Assembly (NCBI RefSeq): GCF_047496725.1
Contig: NC_132986.1
Coordinates: 1 to 64,000 of the forward strand
Source of the DNA: Anoplolepis gracilipes
Taxonomy: Eukaryota; Arthropoda; Insecta; Hymenoptera; Formicidae
DNA: 64,000 bases
Direction of reading: 5' to 3'
Of this stretch, positions 11,401-20,656 are shown one piece after another (positions within the stretch are counted from its first letter, which is position 1; every line of letters starts with the position of its first letter). A model generated the notes under the pieces. The model made no database searches. It saw only the letters and a program-made list of their open reading frames with translations, and had not been told where the DNA came from. Both the position numbers and the translations under genes were made by a program.

Positions 11401-11545
11401 TCGACGGCCCTGGGTATGAAGGAATATCCTTCCCCACAGAGCCCTCGGGTTTTTTGGGGACCTTAAAGGTCTCCGTCGCTCGGTCCGCAGACAATTCTGC
11501 GGTGGGTTCCGCCTTGGTCTTTTTTGTTGTTTTTTGAGAGATCAT
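8429..11545 (-). CDS. ORF1 of copy 1: gag-like nucleic-acid-binding protein
   Basis: The protein has about 1038 residues from the chosen ATG (MISQK...). The frame stays open a further 94 codons upstream to 11827 in this copy. In copy 2 a TGA near 19709 closes the upstream frame, so a downstream start is likelier, although an in-frame ATG at the GMYIP codons is also possible. The N-terminal third is charged and contains a predicted coiled coil of Glu/Lys/Leu-rich heptads. The middle is low-complexity, rich in Pro, Ser and Lys, and highly variable between copies. Near the C-terminus are three zinc knuckles: CFKCMEEGHVQQQC, CFRCGKEGHKANSC and a longer C-x2-C...H...C. In TRAS/SART elements ORF1 packages the RNA and carries it to telomeres; that role is inferred here. 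Confidence 0.9.
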   Translation of the reverse strand: MISQKTTKKTKAEPTAELSADRATETFKVPKKPEGSVGKDIPSYPGPSTSSGKPTITAIQDGTAAKEALERRYLQFPMAKKTSKCPHDARHICHSCRASGKRRKGTDTGITPAPSDEDSAFPAGSRASSVAGDPEEYEAGSHAGSYYAGSEDEQSDLPPAKRGRGRPITTGEGTREKREARAKAREEARERGDTEWALGASMPDGQAWERCRDNQRVAREMFRHSPTPAVVSDTIDNCVTIFKSLQVSKNIKGPLEGEMKKAVASIMAATAVLHDRAVSSSPSNAEAEELRHQMELLKVEKEKEASELKKRMADLADQVRVLTNQLSSRLIEEGSAAKSEKEKGGRTLRRRNRIESDRESDSDSGEWHSLRLRTPQNVSPKKTRRGGPSPATVSPGLAGDTCMEVEPQAASVTEAQGPLLSGSPRPPPPLTRSPAQGELAVLYEALNQHLQIGADLRERMLRLLEATSGQGEAVQAAPLNTHTQPPMGKKAEAEVPAVTQPKKTQDTAPAKSSQKGKAAKKERKRGGNQVRNTKVSPPSSLPTPAAVEKAKKKSRQDAEPSGAPPSDGGPLGPGPFDKKSTDPGTYGPSPTTETPWSVVVGRKEKRKTGQTPLPSKTVPVAAARSPPSEQGKQRRGQVAGGVKPGKRKVPKTSAVMIACPEGKYGENMAAIRKEVKLDQLGIEEGSLRIRKGLTGALILEISGEDRARKAGQLAERVREVTGDSEGVRVTCPQKMADLRIRGLEDSITRAEIVAAISGEGKCGFSDVKVGTFVKAPRTGLNTVLVQCPIDAANKLAQMGKVPISWYKLPIELLPRLPLRCFKCMEEGHVQQQCGSDRSCTNMCFRCGKEGHKANSCTEQRVHCALCADLGAPAGHRMGGINCHPPKKSKKKAKSIPPSKKPTPSVGGEKGGIEDKNPISSLIKVVVGETPQASQTAPVEPAPAPMDTSECRKRRADSAREGNEEGAGGKERCSDSPKPQRMPRLGPKRGNVGEDTLTPGAIEPVGSAPSNTDGAPLPRPRGSGSETTEAFLTDVNEGS

Positions 11546-12532
11546 TATTTTGAAAAATCCCGCTCCCCGCTGCGGCTCCGTCACCCAGGGTGTACCCTCA
11601 CCTGCCGCAGAGTGTCCCGAAACATGACCGGCAACACTCCACGACAGGGCCCCAAGTTCCCCCGGGGGGGTGACATACGACACGGGCCGGGGGATATACA
11701 TCCCCGGCACTGGTCCCCGGCCCCTTACTAACCCATGGAGGTTTTGACGCCTCCATGGGCTTTCGGGGGTTCCCGGCCTCCGACCTCCGGGATACCGCAG
11801 CGGGTGGTGCCACCCGGGGGGCCCCATGGACGGTTGGGACTGGGTCGCCGCTCCCCGGCCCAGTCTTCCCCGCCATGGCGACCAGCTTGCACGCGCCCTT
11901 GGCGGAAGTTACCTCCCGCCAAAGGGCCCCGACGATGCACCGCTTCGGAAGGGAAACGGTCGCGATGCACCGTCGGGCTCCATCCCGCCGTCGAACCCTG
12001 CCTCGGAATACGTCCGAGCGGCTCCGACGGCCGGGCCGACCCGGCGCCGTCGGGCTATGCCCGTGCGGCCCGCGTCGACCCGCCTCCGCCTCCCCGACCC
12101 CGTCCTCGGAAAACGTCCGAGCGGCTCGGAAGAGGCCCGGCCCGATGGGTCCGGGAGTTCCGGAGATCCATCGGCCCGTCCGCTCCCCTCGCGGCACGCA
12201 CTCAGGGGCAGAACCCACTGAGCCGCCTGCACGCGAGATGGAGCCCCACAATTGTGGGACGCCGGCCCATGCCGGCACCCACATCCCCCCGAGGGACGCC
12301 GCGCGGCGGGAACACCCACACGCGCGGAAACCCTCATGTGCCAGGAGCACCCAGCGGTGTGTCACGGGCGGGGAGCAGTCCTCCCCCAACGGTGCCGTAC
12401 CACCGGGCGATTGCACTCAGGGCCGCCTACCCCTACCAGCGATTGGGTCCGCGCTTTAGACCACCCCCAAGGGGGTGGGCGCAGTCCCTAAGGGAGTCGC
12501 TGGGCTCCCCTTGTACCCTTACTAAGGGTACG

Positions 12533-12655
12533 GTGCGCTCTTAGTTCCCCTTCCACCCCGGAGGTTCACCCAACTTGGCCGGAGCCGTGTGGGTGTTCCA
12601 TGGGGTTTCAGGGTTAAGCCTCCTCACCACGACAAGGTGGCGCACGACGAGGAGG
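12533..12655 (-). ncRNA. HDV-like self-cleaving ribozyme at the 5' end of copy 1
   Basis: Read on the minus strand from 12655, CCTCCT pairs with AGGAGG (P1). CGTC links to GTGCGC, which pairs with GCGCAC at 12538-12533 (P2). CACC pairs with GGTG (P3) around the loop TTGTCGT. A long hairpin region takes the place of P4 (CCCT with AGGG, ACCCC with GGGGT, CACCCA with TGGGTG, GGC with GCC). CTAAGA directly precedes the 3' strand of P2; its C at 12544 would be the catalytic cytosine, matching the CUAAG of the antigenomic HDV ribozyme. L3 keeps the U..UCGY pattern. P1.1 is weak or unclear. P1 starts at the first element base, so cleavage would free the exact 5' end from upstream telomeric RNA, as in R2 elements. 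Confidence 0.75.
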
Positions 12656-12669
12656 AACCTAACCTAACC
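12656..12669. repeat. Fourteen bases of telomere repeat between copies 1 and 2
   Basis: AACCTAACCTAACC is all that separates the 5' end of copy 1 from the poly(A) of copy 2. The two elements are thus arranged head to tail, one having inserted in the repeats immediately next to the other. Confidence 0.95.
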
Positions 12670-13148
12670 TTTTTTTTTTTTTTTTTTTTTAACGTGAGGA
12701 AAATGCATTACGCATCCCCCCGGGATGTGGATGTCCGGGGGGTATGTGGGACTCTCCCTATTTAAGGGCATACCCACTAAAAACCTCACGAGTGGCATCT
12801 TTGGCGATTGTAGGGGAGGCTCCTGGAACTAGCGGTGCAATACTTCAGGAGCCTCCCCTCGCCACACTCCTTAACAGGAGTTCTTCCTGGGAGGGAGGGA
12901 AGAAAGGAACATGTCCTAAACTCCCCTCCTCTCCAAATCGATCTTTTACTCTACGACGGGAGGGCCACTACCTCCTCCCGTCGAGTCTTCTATTCCCCCC
13001 GATGGTGGGTGGGGGGAAAGAGTCGAGACTTTAGGGGTCTCGACCCTCATTTCATCTGGGGGGGGGGTAAAAAGGGAGGGCAATAGAGAAGGGGAAGTAA
13101 GGGGGGAAGGACGAGCAGAACCAGTCTGCTCCCTCCCCCCTCTTACTG

Positions 13149-16100
13149 TCATCTTGGCGGCGCTCCCGTGGGCGTCGACGGGTGCGCCGTCGCCGGTGGC
13201 GGCGGTGGCGGCGGCGGGCGCGGCGGAAGTCGCACCAGCCGGACCGTCACCGGACGCAAGAGGGGCCCAGGTGGTGGGGGAGGTTGGGGTCTCCTGCCAG
13301 GAGCCCTTCCCCTCGCCCGTCCCGGTCTGCGCTCCCTCTCGGCGCTCTCCTTCTGAGCCATGACCGCCTCGCAAAAAGCGGCCATGGCTCTCCAGTTGTC
13401 TTCGCTGCCGAGCATCTTTACGACGACGCTCGGCAGCGCCAAGTCGTTCCCGATGGTCCGGGTTAGGACATCGCGCTCGTCCCTCCAGGCTGGACATGCT
13501 TGGAGGGTGTGTTGCGCGGTGTCCTTCTCATGGCCGCAGTGGTGGCAGGCCTCGCTCGCCTCCCGTCCGATGCGGTGCAGGTACTCTCCGAAACACCCAT
13601 GTCCGGAGAGCACCTGTGTCATTCTAAAAGTGCTGTTGCCCCACGCCCTGTCCAGCCACTCCTCCAGACAGGGCAGGACGGCCGATACAGTCCTCTCCCC
13701 GGATGTTGGGGGGCACTCGCGCAGCGACGCGATCCATCGCTGCTCGAGGGACTTTTTCTCTTGGAGCTTCCAAGTGCCCAGTATCCTGGCCGGGATCTTG
13801 ATGACTCCTCCCCTGCGTGCCGCGGATTTCCGTTCATACAGTCGACTGTATGAATCCGCGACCATATGCAGGGGGGGAAGTCCGGCCAGGATGGTGGCCG
13901 CCGCGTGCGACACCGTCCTATAGCCGCGGACGAGCCGAATGGCCAACCTGCGCTGGACGCGACGCATCGCGCCTTGTATGCGTCTGTTGGCCATCGCCTC
14001 GCCCGCCCACACCGGTGCTGCATACATTAATATGCTAAGGACGGTGTGCGCGTAGACGCGGCGCACCCGACCGTCCGGCCCTCCGAGATTCGGCAGCAAG
14101 CGGCTAATCGCTGCCGCCGCCTTCTCCGCTCTCGGGACCAGGCGGTCAAAGTGACCCGCGAAGCTCCATCGGCCGTCGATGTGGAGCCCCAGGTATTTAA
14201 TCTGGGACCCCACTGGGACAACAGTACCGTCAACGTCAAGACGGGAGGTGGGGGGAGGCTCCCCAGCGGCCCTGCGGTCGTAGAAATAGACCGCCTCGGT
14301 CTTGCTGGGGGCCACCCTCAGGCCAGTCCGGCTTATGGCCCTCACGAGGCCTGCCACCCCTTCGTTAGCCCTGTTTAGGGCTTCCCCCCAGTTGTCCCCC
14401 TCGGCTACCAGCAGGGTATCGTCGGCATACCCGATGACCCGGCAGTCGAGGGGGAGGGCGGTATTGAGGACCCCGTCGTACCCGAGGTTCCACAACAGCG
14501 GGCCCAGCACCGAGCCCTGTGGAACCCCGCAGTACACGCGACGGGTGTGACCCTGACCGTCTTGGTCCCTGTATTCGAGCCTACGGTGACCAAAGTAGGC
14601 TCGAATTCCCTTCACGAGGTAGTCGGGGACGCGGTGGGTGTTGAGCGCGTCCCCGATTGCCTTCCACGGGAGGGTGTTAAAGGCGTTGGACACGTCCAAA
14701 GCGACGGCCAACGCCACCCTCCCGCGTTCCACGGCTGACTCCGTGAGGGCCCTGACGCGCAGTACGGCGTCCACCGTTGACCTGCCCTCACGGAAGCCGT
14801 ATTGTTCCTCGTGAAGAGAAGGGACCTCGTCGCGCGCCAGATGCTGGACGAGTCGGCGAACGAGAATTCTCTCGTATATTTTGCCGACCTCGTCCAGCAG
14901 GCAAATCGGCCGGTACGCTGACGGGTCACCCTCCTTCTTACCGCCCTTGTGGAGAAGAACCAGCTTGGCTCTTCCCCACGTTGGGGGGAATTCCTCCTCC
15001 GCGAGGCATCTATTCAAGATGCCTCGCAGCCACCCGGATAGGTTTGGCTCCTCCAGGACGAGCTTCCAAACGCGCCCTGGGATGCCGTCCGGGCCAGGGG
15101 CCTTGTTGTTCTTGACCCCTCGAACGGCATCCCTCAACTCCTCCTCGGTGATTTCGAGATCCCTGGACCAGGCCTCGGCAGCGCCGGTGTTCGCGCTGCG
15201 CCAGTCGAGACCTCGAGGGTCGGGTTTAGTCGGGAACAAAGTCCCGACTATTCGGTCCAGGGATCCCGAGGGGAGGGTTTCCGTCACGGGGGGCGCCCAA
15301 TGACGAAGTTTGTTCGTCACTATTTTGTACGGGCGCCCCCACGGGTCGGCGTCTAAGGACGCGATGAGCTCGTCCCACGATTTCGCCCTGGAGGAGCGAA
15401 TGGCGGCACTCAGAGCAACTCGAGCGGACCGATAGTCTCTGAGTGCCTCGGCTTTCCAGGCCTCGTCGCCACGGCGCTGGGCGCGTTTAAGGGCCCTCCT
15501 GGCCGCGACGGAGGAGCGGCGAAGAGACGCGATCTCCTCCGTCCACCAGTACGCAGCCCGGCGCGAGTGGGGCCTGCTCTTGGGCATGGAGAAGTCGCAC
15601 GCCTGTGTGACCGAGTCTACCAGGCGCGCGACATCCTCCTCCAGGCTCCCCACTCTCTCCTCTGGCGGATGGTGTTGCCAGAGGGTGGCCTGGACGGCCG
15701 CCATTAACCTATCCGGGTCTAACTTCCTCAGGTTCCATCGCGGCGGTGGCGCACCGCCGGTCGGGCTCCCGGGCTGGAGGGTGGTGCAACCGAACTCGAT
15801 GTATCGGTGATCCGATAGAGTTTCTTGGTCGACCACCCCCCACGACCAGTTTAGGCGTGCCGCGGAGGGGGTTATCATAGTGAGGTCCACTATGGACGCC
15901 CCCCGCAGCAGCCGGTCGCACGTGGGCTCGTTGCCGGTGTTAAGCAGGCATAGCCCGAGAGCCCCCATCCAGTCCAGTAGGACCTCTCCCTTGGGGGTGG
16001 TGAGCCGGTCTCCCCAGGCTTGCGCTCTGGCGTTGAAGTCACCGGCCACCACCACCTCCTGGGGGAGCATGCTGCGTATGCAGTGCTCCAGCTCCCCCAG

Positions 16101-16415
16101 ATACAGCTCGAATTGGGAGAGGCCCAAACTAGGCGGTGCGTAACACGCCAACACCGCGATGGATCCCCATCTCACCGCCACGTACCCCCTTCCTGCCTTG
16201 AGTAAGGAACAGGGGGGGTTGTGGTTGTCCGTGCCTCGTACGATTGCGACCGTGCCAGAGCCGTCCACCATCCAATTGGGATGGTTTGATGGGGGTCGGT
16301 ACGGCTCCGACACGATCGCCAGTCCTATACCACGCTCGGCGATAGTCTGCAGGAGTAAGTCCTGCGCCCGCCGAGCGTGGTTAATATTCGCTTGCAAGAA
16401 TTTATGAGCCCTCAT
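13149..16415 (-). CDS. ORF2 of copy 2: endonuclease-reverse transcriptase
   Basis: Intact 1088-residue homologue of the copy 1 protein with the same domain order. The endonuclease motifs GDFNA and SDHRYIE, the reverse transcriptase motifs FREGRSTVDA, GVPQGSVLGP and YADD, and the CCHC knuckle CHHCGHEKDTAQHTLQAC are all conserved. Changes relative to copy 1 are scattered and mostly conservative (R49M near the N-terminus, M479T between reverse transcriptase motifs), with a cluster in the C-terminal 200 residues. It overlaps the end of ORF1 by 14 bp as in copy 1. Two intact copies side by side argue for recent activity or continuing sequence exchange. Confidence 0.95.
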   Translation of the reverse strand: MRAHKFLQANINHARRAQDLLLQTIAERGIGLAIVSEPYRPPSNHPNWMVDGSGTVAIVRGTDNHNPPCSLLKAGRGYVAVRWGSIAVLACYAPPSLGLSQFELYLGELEHCIRSMLPQEVVVAGDFNARAQAWGDRLTTPKGEVLLDWMGALGLCLLNTGNEPTCDRLLRGASIVDLTMITPSAARLNWSWGVVDQETLSDHRYIEFGCTTLQPGSPTGGAPPPRWNLRKLDPDRLMAAVQATLWQHHPPEERVGSLEEDVARLVDSVTQACDFSMPKSRPHSRRAAYWWTEEIASLRRSSVAARRALKRAQRRGDEAWKAEALRDYRSARVALSAAIRSSRAKSWDELIASLDADPWGRPYKIVTNKLRHWAPPVTETLPSGSLDRIVGTLFPTKPDPRGLDWRSANTGAAEAWSRDLEITEEELRDAVRGVKNNKAPGPDGIPGRVWKLVLEEPNLSGWLRGILNRCLAEEEFPPTWGRAKLVLLHKGGKKEGDPSAYRPICLLDEVGKIYERILVRRLVQHLARDEVPSLHEEQYGFREGRSTVDAVLRVRALTESAVERGRVALAVALDVSNAFNTLPWKAIGDALNTHRVPDYLVKGIRAYFGHRRLEYRDQDGQGHTRRVYCGVPQGSVLGPLLWNLGYDGVLNTALPLDCRVIGYADDTLLVAEGDNWGEALNRANEGVAGLVRAISRTGLRVAPSKTEAVYFYDRRAAGEPPPTSRLDVDGTVVPVGSQIKYLGLHIDGRWSFAGHFDRLVPRAEKAAAAISRLLPNLGGPDGRVRRVYAHTVLSILMYAAPVWAGEAMANRRIQGAMRRVQRRLAIRLVRGYRTVSHAAATILAGLPPLHMVADSYSRLYERKSAARRGGVIKIPARILGTWKLQEKKSLEQRWIASLRECPPTSGERTVSAVLPCLEEWLDRAWGNSTFRMTQVLSGHGCFGEYLHRIGREASEACHHCGHEKDTAQHTLQACPAWRDERDVLTRTIGNDLALPSVVVKMLGSEDNWRAMAAFCEAVMAQKESAERERRPGRARGRAPGRRPQPPPPPGPLLRPVTVRLVRLPPRPPPPPPPPATAHPSTPTGAPPR

Positions 16416-19400
16416 TGACGTCGGTTAAAAAGGCCTCCGTCGTTTTAGACCCCGCGCCACGTGGCCGTGGAAGGAGGGCTCCGACCGCGATCGATGGCGC
16501 ATTGCCCACGGGCTCAATTGCGCCCGGGGCAAGGGTGTCTCCTTTCACGTTAGGGTCCTTAGGGTCTAAGCGTGGCTTCCTTTGGAGCTTGGGGGAGTCG
16601 GAGCAACGCTCTTTGCCCCCCGCACCCTCCTCGTTTCCTTCCCTGACCGAGTCCGCGCGCCGCTTTCGACACTCCGATGTGTCCATCGGCGCGGGCGCGG
16701 GCTCGGCTGGGGCCGTTTGGTTCGTTTGTGGGGTTTCCCCCACAACGACCTCCATCAGGGACGGAATTGGGTTCTTATCTTCGATTCCCCCTTTCTCCCC
16801 TCCTACCGACGGGGTGGGTTTTTTGGAAGGGGGAATCGACTTGGCCTTTTTTTTGGATTTTTTCGGGGGGTGGCAGTTTATACCCCCCATCCTGTGCCCC
16901 GCGGGTGCCCCCAGGTCAGCACAGAGTGCGCAGTGCACTCTTTGTTCCGTGCAAGAGTTGGCCTTGTGGCCCTCTGTACCGCAGCGGAAGCACGTGTTGG
17001 CGCAGGATCGATCGCTGCCGCACTGCTGCTGCACATGCCCCTCCTCCATGCATTTAAAGCATCGGAGGGGGAGCCGCGGCAACAGCTCGATGGGCAATTT
17101 GTACCATGATATCGGTACCTTGCCCATCTGTGCTAGTTTGTTGGCAGCGTCTATCGGACACTGCACCAACACCGTGTTGAGGCCTGTGCGGGGGGCCTTC
17201 ACGAACGTGCCCACCTTCACGTCCGAGAACCCGCACTTGCCCTCCCCGGAGATTGCGGCAACAATCTCCGCCCGGGTGACGGAGTCCTCCAGTCCCCGAA
17301 TGCGGAGGTCGGCCATCTTCTGGGGACAGGTGACTCGCACCCCTTCGCTGTCCCCGGTCACCTCTCTGACCCGTTCGGCGAGTTGTCCCGCCTTGCGTGC
17401 CCTCTCCTCACCGGAGATCTCGAGGATTAAGGCTCCGGTGAGGCCTTTTCTTATTCTGAGGCTTCCCTCCTCGATCCCCAGTTGGTCCAGTTTGACCTCC
17501 TTCCTAATGGCGGCCATGTTTTCACCGTATTTCCCTTCTGGGCAGGTGATCATGACCGCCGAGGTTTTGGGGGCCTTCCTCTTACCGGGTTTCTCTCCTT
17601 TCGTTATCTGCCCCCGCTTCCGCTTGCCCTGTTCCCTGGGCGGTGACCGGGCCGCAGCAACGGGTGCAGCTTTGGAGGGGAGGGGAGTCTGTCCTGCTTT
17701 CCTCTTTCCCTTGCGCCCGACCACCACGCTCCACGGAGTTTCGGTGGTCGGAGAGGGGCCATATGTCCCGGGGTTTGTCGACTTCTTGTCGAAGGGCCCC
17801 GGGCCTAATGGTCCTCCGTCAGAGGATGGAGCCTTAGAGGGTTCCGCCTCCTGGCGAGATTTCCCTTTAGGTTTCTCGGGTAGGAAAGGGGGGGAAGAGG
17901 GAGAGGGAGAGATCTTGGTGTTAGCCCGGACCTGGCTTTCTCCCTTCTTTTTCCCCTTCTTAGCCGCTTTCTTCTTCTCTTGACCGCTTTTGGCTGGAGC
18001 GGTCACTTGTGACTTGGGCTGAGTTGGCGAGGACTTCTCAGCCTCGGCCTCCTTTCCCCTTAGCGGTTGAGCCTGCACGTTCAGGGGAGCGGATTGGACC
18101 GCTTCCCCCTGTCCGTCCGTTGCTTTGAGGAATCGCAGCATCCTCTCCCTCAAGTCAACACCGATTTGTAGGTGTTGGTTGAGGGCTTCGTAAAGGACTG
18201 CGAATTCTCCCTGGGCTGGGGGGCGAGTAATTGGAGGAAGGGGTCGAGGGGATCCCCTCAAGAGAGGCCCCTGTGCCTCCGTCGCGCTCGCGGCCTGCGG
18301 TTCTACCTCCATGCCTGGGTCTCCAATCGGGCTTGGGGACACGCATGCCGGAGATAGTTTGCCCCTCCTCAAGGCGGTCTTCTTCGGGGAGACATTTTGT
18401 GGCGTCCTCAGCCTTAGAGAATGCCACTCCCCGCTGTCGGAATCTGACTCCCGGTCAGATTCGATGCGGTTCCGTCTTCTCAGGATCCTGCCTCCCTTCT
18501 CCTTTTCGCTCTTTGCGGCACTTCCCTCTTCGATCAGGCGGGTACTGAGCTGTTTCGTCAGCACCTCCACCTGATCGGCGAGTTCCGCCATCTGCTTTCG
18601 GAGCTCGCTCGTCTCCTTTTCCTTTTCGGCCTTGAGGAGCTCCAGTTGGTGCCGAAGTTCCTCCGCTTCAGCATTGCTCGGAGAGGACGATACAGTCCTG
18701 TCGTGAAGGACTGCTGTGGCAGCCATGATGGACGCCACAGCCTTCTTCATCTCCCCTTCTAGCGGGCCCTTTATGTTTTTGGAGACCTGCAGACTCTTGA
18801 AGATGGTCACACAGTTACCGATCGTGTCGGACACCACAGCCGGTGTCGGAGAGTGGCGGAACATCTCCCTCGCCACCCTTTGATTGTCCCGGCACCTCTC
18901 CCAGGCCTGTCCATCGGGCATTGAGGCACCCAGGGCCCACTCTGTGTCCCCTCTCTCTCTGGCCTCTTCCCTTGCTTTGGCCCTTGCCTCCCTCTTCTCC
19001 CTGGTCCCTTCACCCGTGGTGATGGGCCTTCCTCTGCCTCTTTTGGCGGGGGGGAGGTCCGACTGTTCGTCCTCCGAGCCGGCGTAATACGAGCCAGCGT
19101 GTGATCCTGCCTCGTACTCTTCGGGATCGCCCGCCACGCTACTGGCGCGTGATCCCGCTGGGAACGCCGAGTCCTCGTCGCTGGGAGCAGGAGTTATACC
19201 TGTATCGGTACCTTTCCTCCTTTTCCCGCTCGCGCGGCAGCTGTGACATATATGCCTCGCGTCGTGGGGGCATTTGCTTGTCTTTTTTGCCATTGGAAAT
19301 TGGAGGTATCTCCTTTCCAAGGCCTCTTTCGCTGCCGTACCATCCTGAATGGCCGTGATGGTAGGCTTGCCGCTGGATGTCGACGGCCCTGGGTACGAAG

Positions 19401-19524
19401 GAATATCCTTCCCCACAGAGCCCTCGGGTTTTTTGGGGACCTTAAAGGTCTCCGTCGCTCGGTCCGCAGACAATTCTGCGGTGGGTTCCGCCTTGGTCTT
19501 TTTTGTTATTTTTTGAGAGATCAT
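16402..19524 (-). CDS. ORF1 of copy 2: gag-like nucleic-acid-binding protein
   Basis: About 1040 residues from the MISQK start. The first ~330 residues are almost identical to copy 1 (only a few substitutions), and the block from KTSAVMI through the zinc knuckles is also nearly identical. The ~200 residues between them, and the last ~70, differ at many positions and by small insertions. The knuckles CFKCMEEGHVQQQC and CFRCGTEGHKANSC are intact. Upstream of the start, a TGA just beyond the 19689 codon closes the long frame seen in copy 1, which supports initiation near 19524 or at the GMYIP ATG. Confidence 0.9.
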   Translation of the reverse strand: MISQKITKKTKAEPTAELSADRATETFKVPKKPEGSVGKDIPSYPGPSTSSGKPTITAIQDGTAAKEALERRYLQFPMAKKTSKCPHDARHICHSCRASGKRRKGTDTGITPAPSDEDSAFPAGSRASSVAGDPEEYEAGSHAGSYYAGSEDEQSDLPPAKRGRGRPITTGEGTREKREARAKAREEARERGDTEWALGASMPDGQAWERCRDNQRVAREMFRHSPTPAVVSDTIGNCVTIFKSLQVSKNIKGPLEGEMKKAVASIMAATAVLHDRTVSSSPSNAEAEELRHQLELLKAEKEKETSELRKQMAELADQVEVLTKQLSTRLIEEGSAAKSEKEKGGRILRRRNRIESDRESDSDSGEWHSLRLRTPQNVSPKKTALRRGKLSPACVSPSPIGDPGMEVEPQAASATEAQGPLLRGSPRPLPPITRPPAQGEFAVLYEALNQHLQIGVDLRERMLRFLKATDGQGEAVQSAPLNVQAQPLRGKEAEAEKSSPTQPKSQVTAPAKSGQEKKKAAKKGKKKGESQVRANTKISPSPSSPPFLPEKPKGKSRQEAEPSKAPSSDGGPLGPGPFDKKSTNPGTYGPSPTTETPWSVVVGRKGKRKAGQTPLPSKAAPVAAARSPPREQGKRKRGQITKGEKPGKRKAPKTSAVMITCPEGKYGENMAAIRKEVKLDQLGIEEGSLRIRKGLTGALILEISGEERARKAGQLAERVREVTGDSEGVRVTCPQKMADLRIRGLEDSVTRAEIVAAISGEGKCGFSDVKVGTFVKAPRTGLNTVLVQCPIDAANKLAQMGKVPISWYKLPIELLPRLPLRCFKCMEEGHVQQQCGSDRSCANTCFRCGTEGHKANSCTEQRVHCALCADLGAPAGHRMGGINCHPPKKSKKKAKSIPPSKKPTPSVGGEKGGIEDKNPIPSLMEVVVGETPQTNQTAPAEPAPAPMDTSECRKRRADSVREGNEEGAGGKERCSDSPKLQRKPRLDPKDPNVKGDTLAPGAIEPVGNAPSIAVGALLPRPRGAGSKTTEAFLTDVNEGS

Positions 19525-20510
19525 TATTTTGAAAAATCCCGCTCCCCGCTGCGGCTCCGTCACCCAGGGTGTACCCTCACCTGCCGCAGAGTGTCCCGAA
19601 ACATGACCGGCAACACTCCACGACAGGGCCCCAAGTTCCCCCGGGGGGGTGACATACGACACGGGCCGGGGGATATACATCCCCGGCACTGGTCCCCGGC
19701 CCCTTACTCACCCATGGAGGTTTTGACGCCTCCATGGGCTTTCGGGGGTTCCCGGCCTCCGACCTCCGGGATACCGCAGCGGGTGGTGCCACCCGGGGGG
19801 CCCCATGGACGGTTGGGACTGGGTCGCCGCTCCCCGGCCCAGTCTTCCCCGCCATGGCGACCAGCTTGCACGCGCCCTTGACGGAAGTTACCTCCCGCCA
19901 AAGGGCCCCGACGATGCACCGCTTCGGAAGGGAAACGGTCGCGATGCACCGTCGGGCTCCGTCCCGCCGTCGAACCCTGCCTCGGAATACGTCCGAGCGG
20001 CTCCGACGGCCGGGCCGACCCGGCGCCGTCGGGCTATGCCCGTGCGGCCCGCGCCGGCCCTCCTCCGCCTCCCCGACCCCGTCCTCGGAAAACGTCCGAG
20101 CGGCTCGGAGAGGCCCGGCCCGATGGGTCCGGGAGTTCCGGAGATCCATCGGCCCGTCCGCTCCCCTCGCGGCGCGCACTCAGGGGCAAAGCCCACTGAG
20201 CCGCCTGCACGCGAGATGGAGCCCCACGATTGTGGGACGCCGGCCCATGCCGGCACCCACATCCCCCCGAGGGACGCCGCGCGGCGGGAACACCCACACG
20301 CGCGGAAACCCTCATGTGCCAGGAGCACCCAGCGGTGTGTCACGGGCGGGGAGCAGTCCTCCCCCAACGGTGCCGTACCACCGGGCGGTTGCACTCAGGG
20401 CCGCCTACCCCTACCAGCGATTGGGTCCGCGCTTTAAACCACCCCCAAGGGGGTGGGCGCAGTCCCTAAGGGAGTCGCTGGGCTCCCCTTGTACCCTTAC
20501 TAAGGGTACG

Positions 20511-20633
20511 GTGCGCTCTTAGTTCCCCTTCCACCCCGGAGGTTCACCCAACTTGGCCGGAGCCGTGTGGATGTTCCATGGGGTTTCAGGGTTAAGCCTC
20601 CTCACCACGACAAGGTGGCGCACGACGAGGAGG
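20511..20633 (-). ncRNA. HDV-like self-cleaving ribozyme at the 5' end of copy 2
   Basis: The fold is identical to that at 12533-12655, with all paired segments and the CTAAGA strand unchanged. Its 5' neighbour is the last base of the 1.97 kb unit (…GGGTGCA), not telomere repeat. Cleavage at 20633/20634 would separate an element transcript from any upstream read-through starting in the unit. Confidence 0.72.
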
Positions 20634-20637
20634 TGCA

Positions 20638-20656
20638 CCCCCTGTGGAACAGGGGG
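20638..20656 (-). other. 3'-terminal hairpin of unit 1
   Basis: CCCCCTGT and ACAGGGGG form a perfect eight-pair stem around GGA, four bases from the unit's 3' boundary. The same stem is at 22604-22622 in unit 2. It parallels the terminal hairpins of the poly(A)-bearing elements, although the sequence differs. Confidence 0.65.

Larger units (their letters stand above)
4695..12655 (-). mobile_element. Full-length telomere-specific non-LTR retrotransposon, copy 1 (TRAS/SART-like, R1 clade)
   Basis: This element is about 7.96 kb. On the minus strand it has a 5' UTR of ~1.1 kb beginning with a ribozyme fold, then ORF1, ORF2, a ~460 bp 3' UTR with a terminal hairpin at 4740-4766, and poly(A) of 21. 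Both ends abut telomere repeats. The upstream flank ends in GGTT and the downstream flank resumes with (A)GGTTAGG, so insertion was between TT and AGG of the target. TRAS and SART elements of moths are the known telomere-repeat-specific members of the R1 clade; the apurinic-type endonuclease, the reverse transcriptase and the zinc knuckle near the ORF2 C-terminus fit that group. GC content is far above that of the host DNA. Both ORFs are open, so the copy may be active or very recent. Confidence 0.93.
12670..20633 (-). mobile_element. Full-length telomere-specific non-LTR retrotransposon, copy 2
   Basis: This element is about 7.96 kb, with the same plan and orientation as copy 1. Its poly(A) of 21 (12670-12690) abuts telomere repeats at the standard point, and ORF1 and ORF2 are open. 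Unlike copy 1, its 5' end is not followed by telomere repeats but is fused directly to the 3' end of a 1.97 kb ORF-less unit at 20633/20634. Divergence from copy 1 is low over most of the length and concentrated in the middle and tail of ORF1. Confidence 0.93.

Noticed and set aside
11735..12544. Plus-strand frame of 269 codons in the element 5' UTR, repeated near 19734-20522
   Set aside because: Proline/arginine-rich translation of GC-rich UTR and ribozyme sequence, with many overlapping frames on both strands and no homology.
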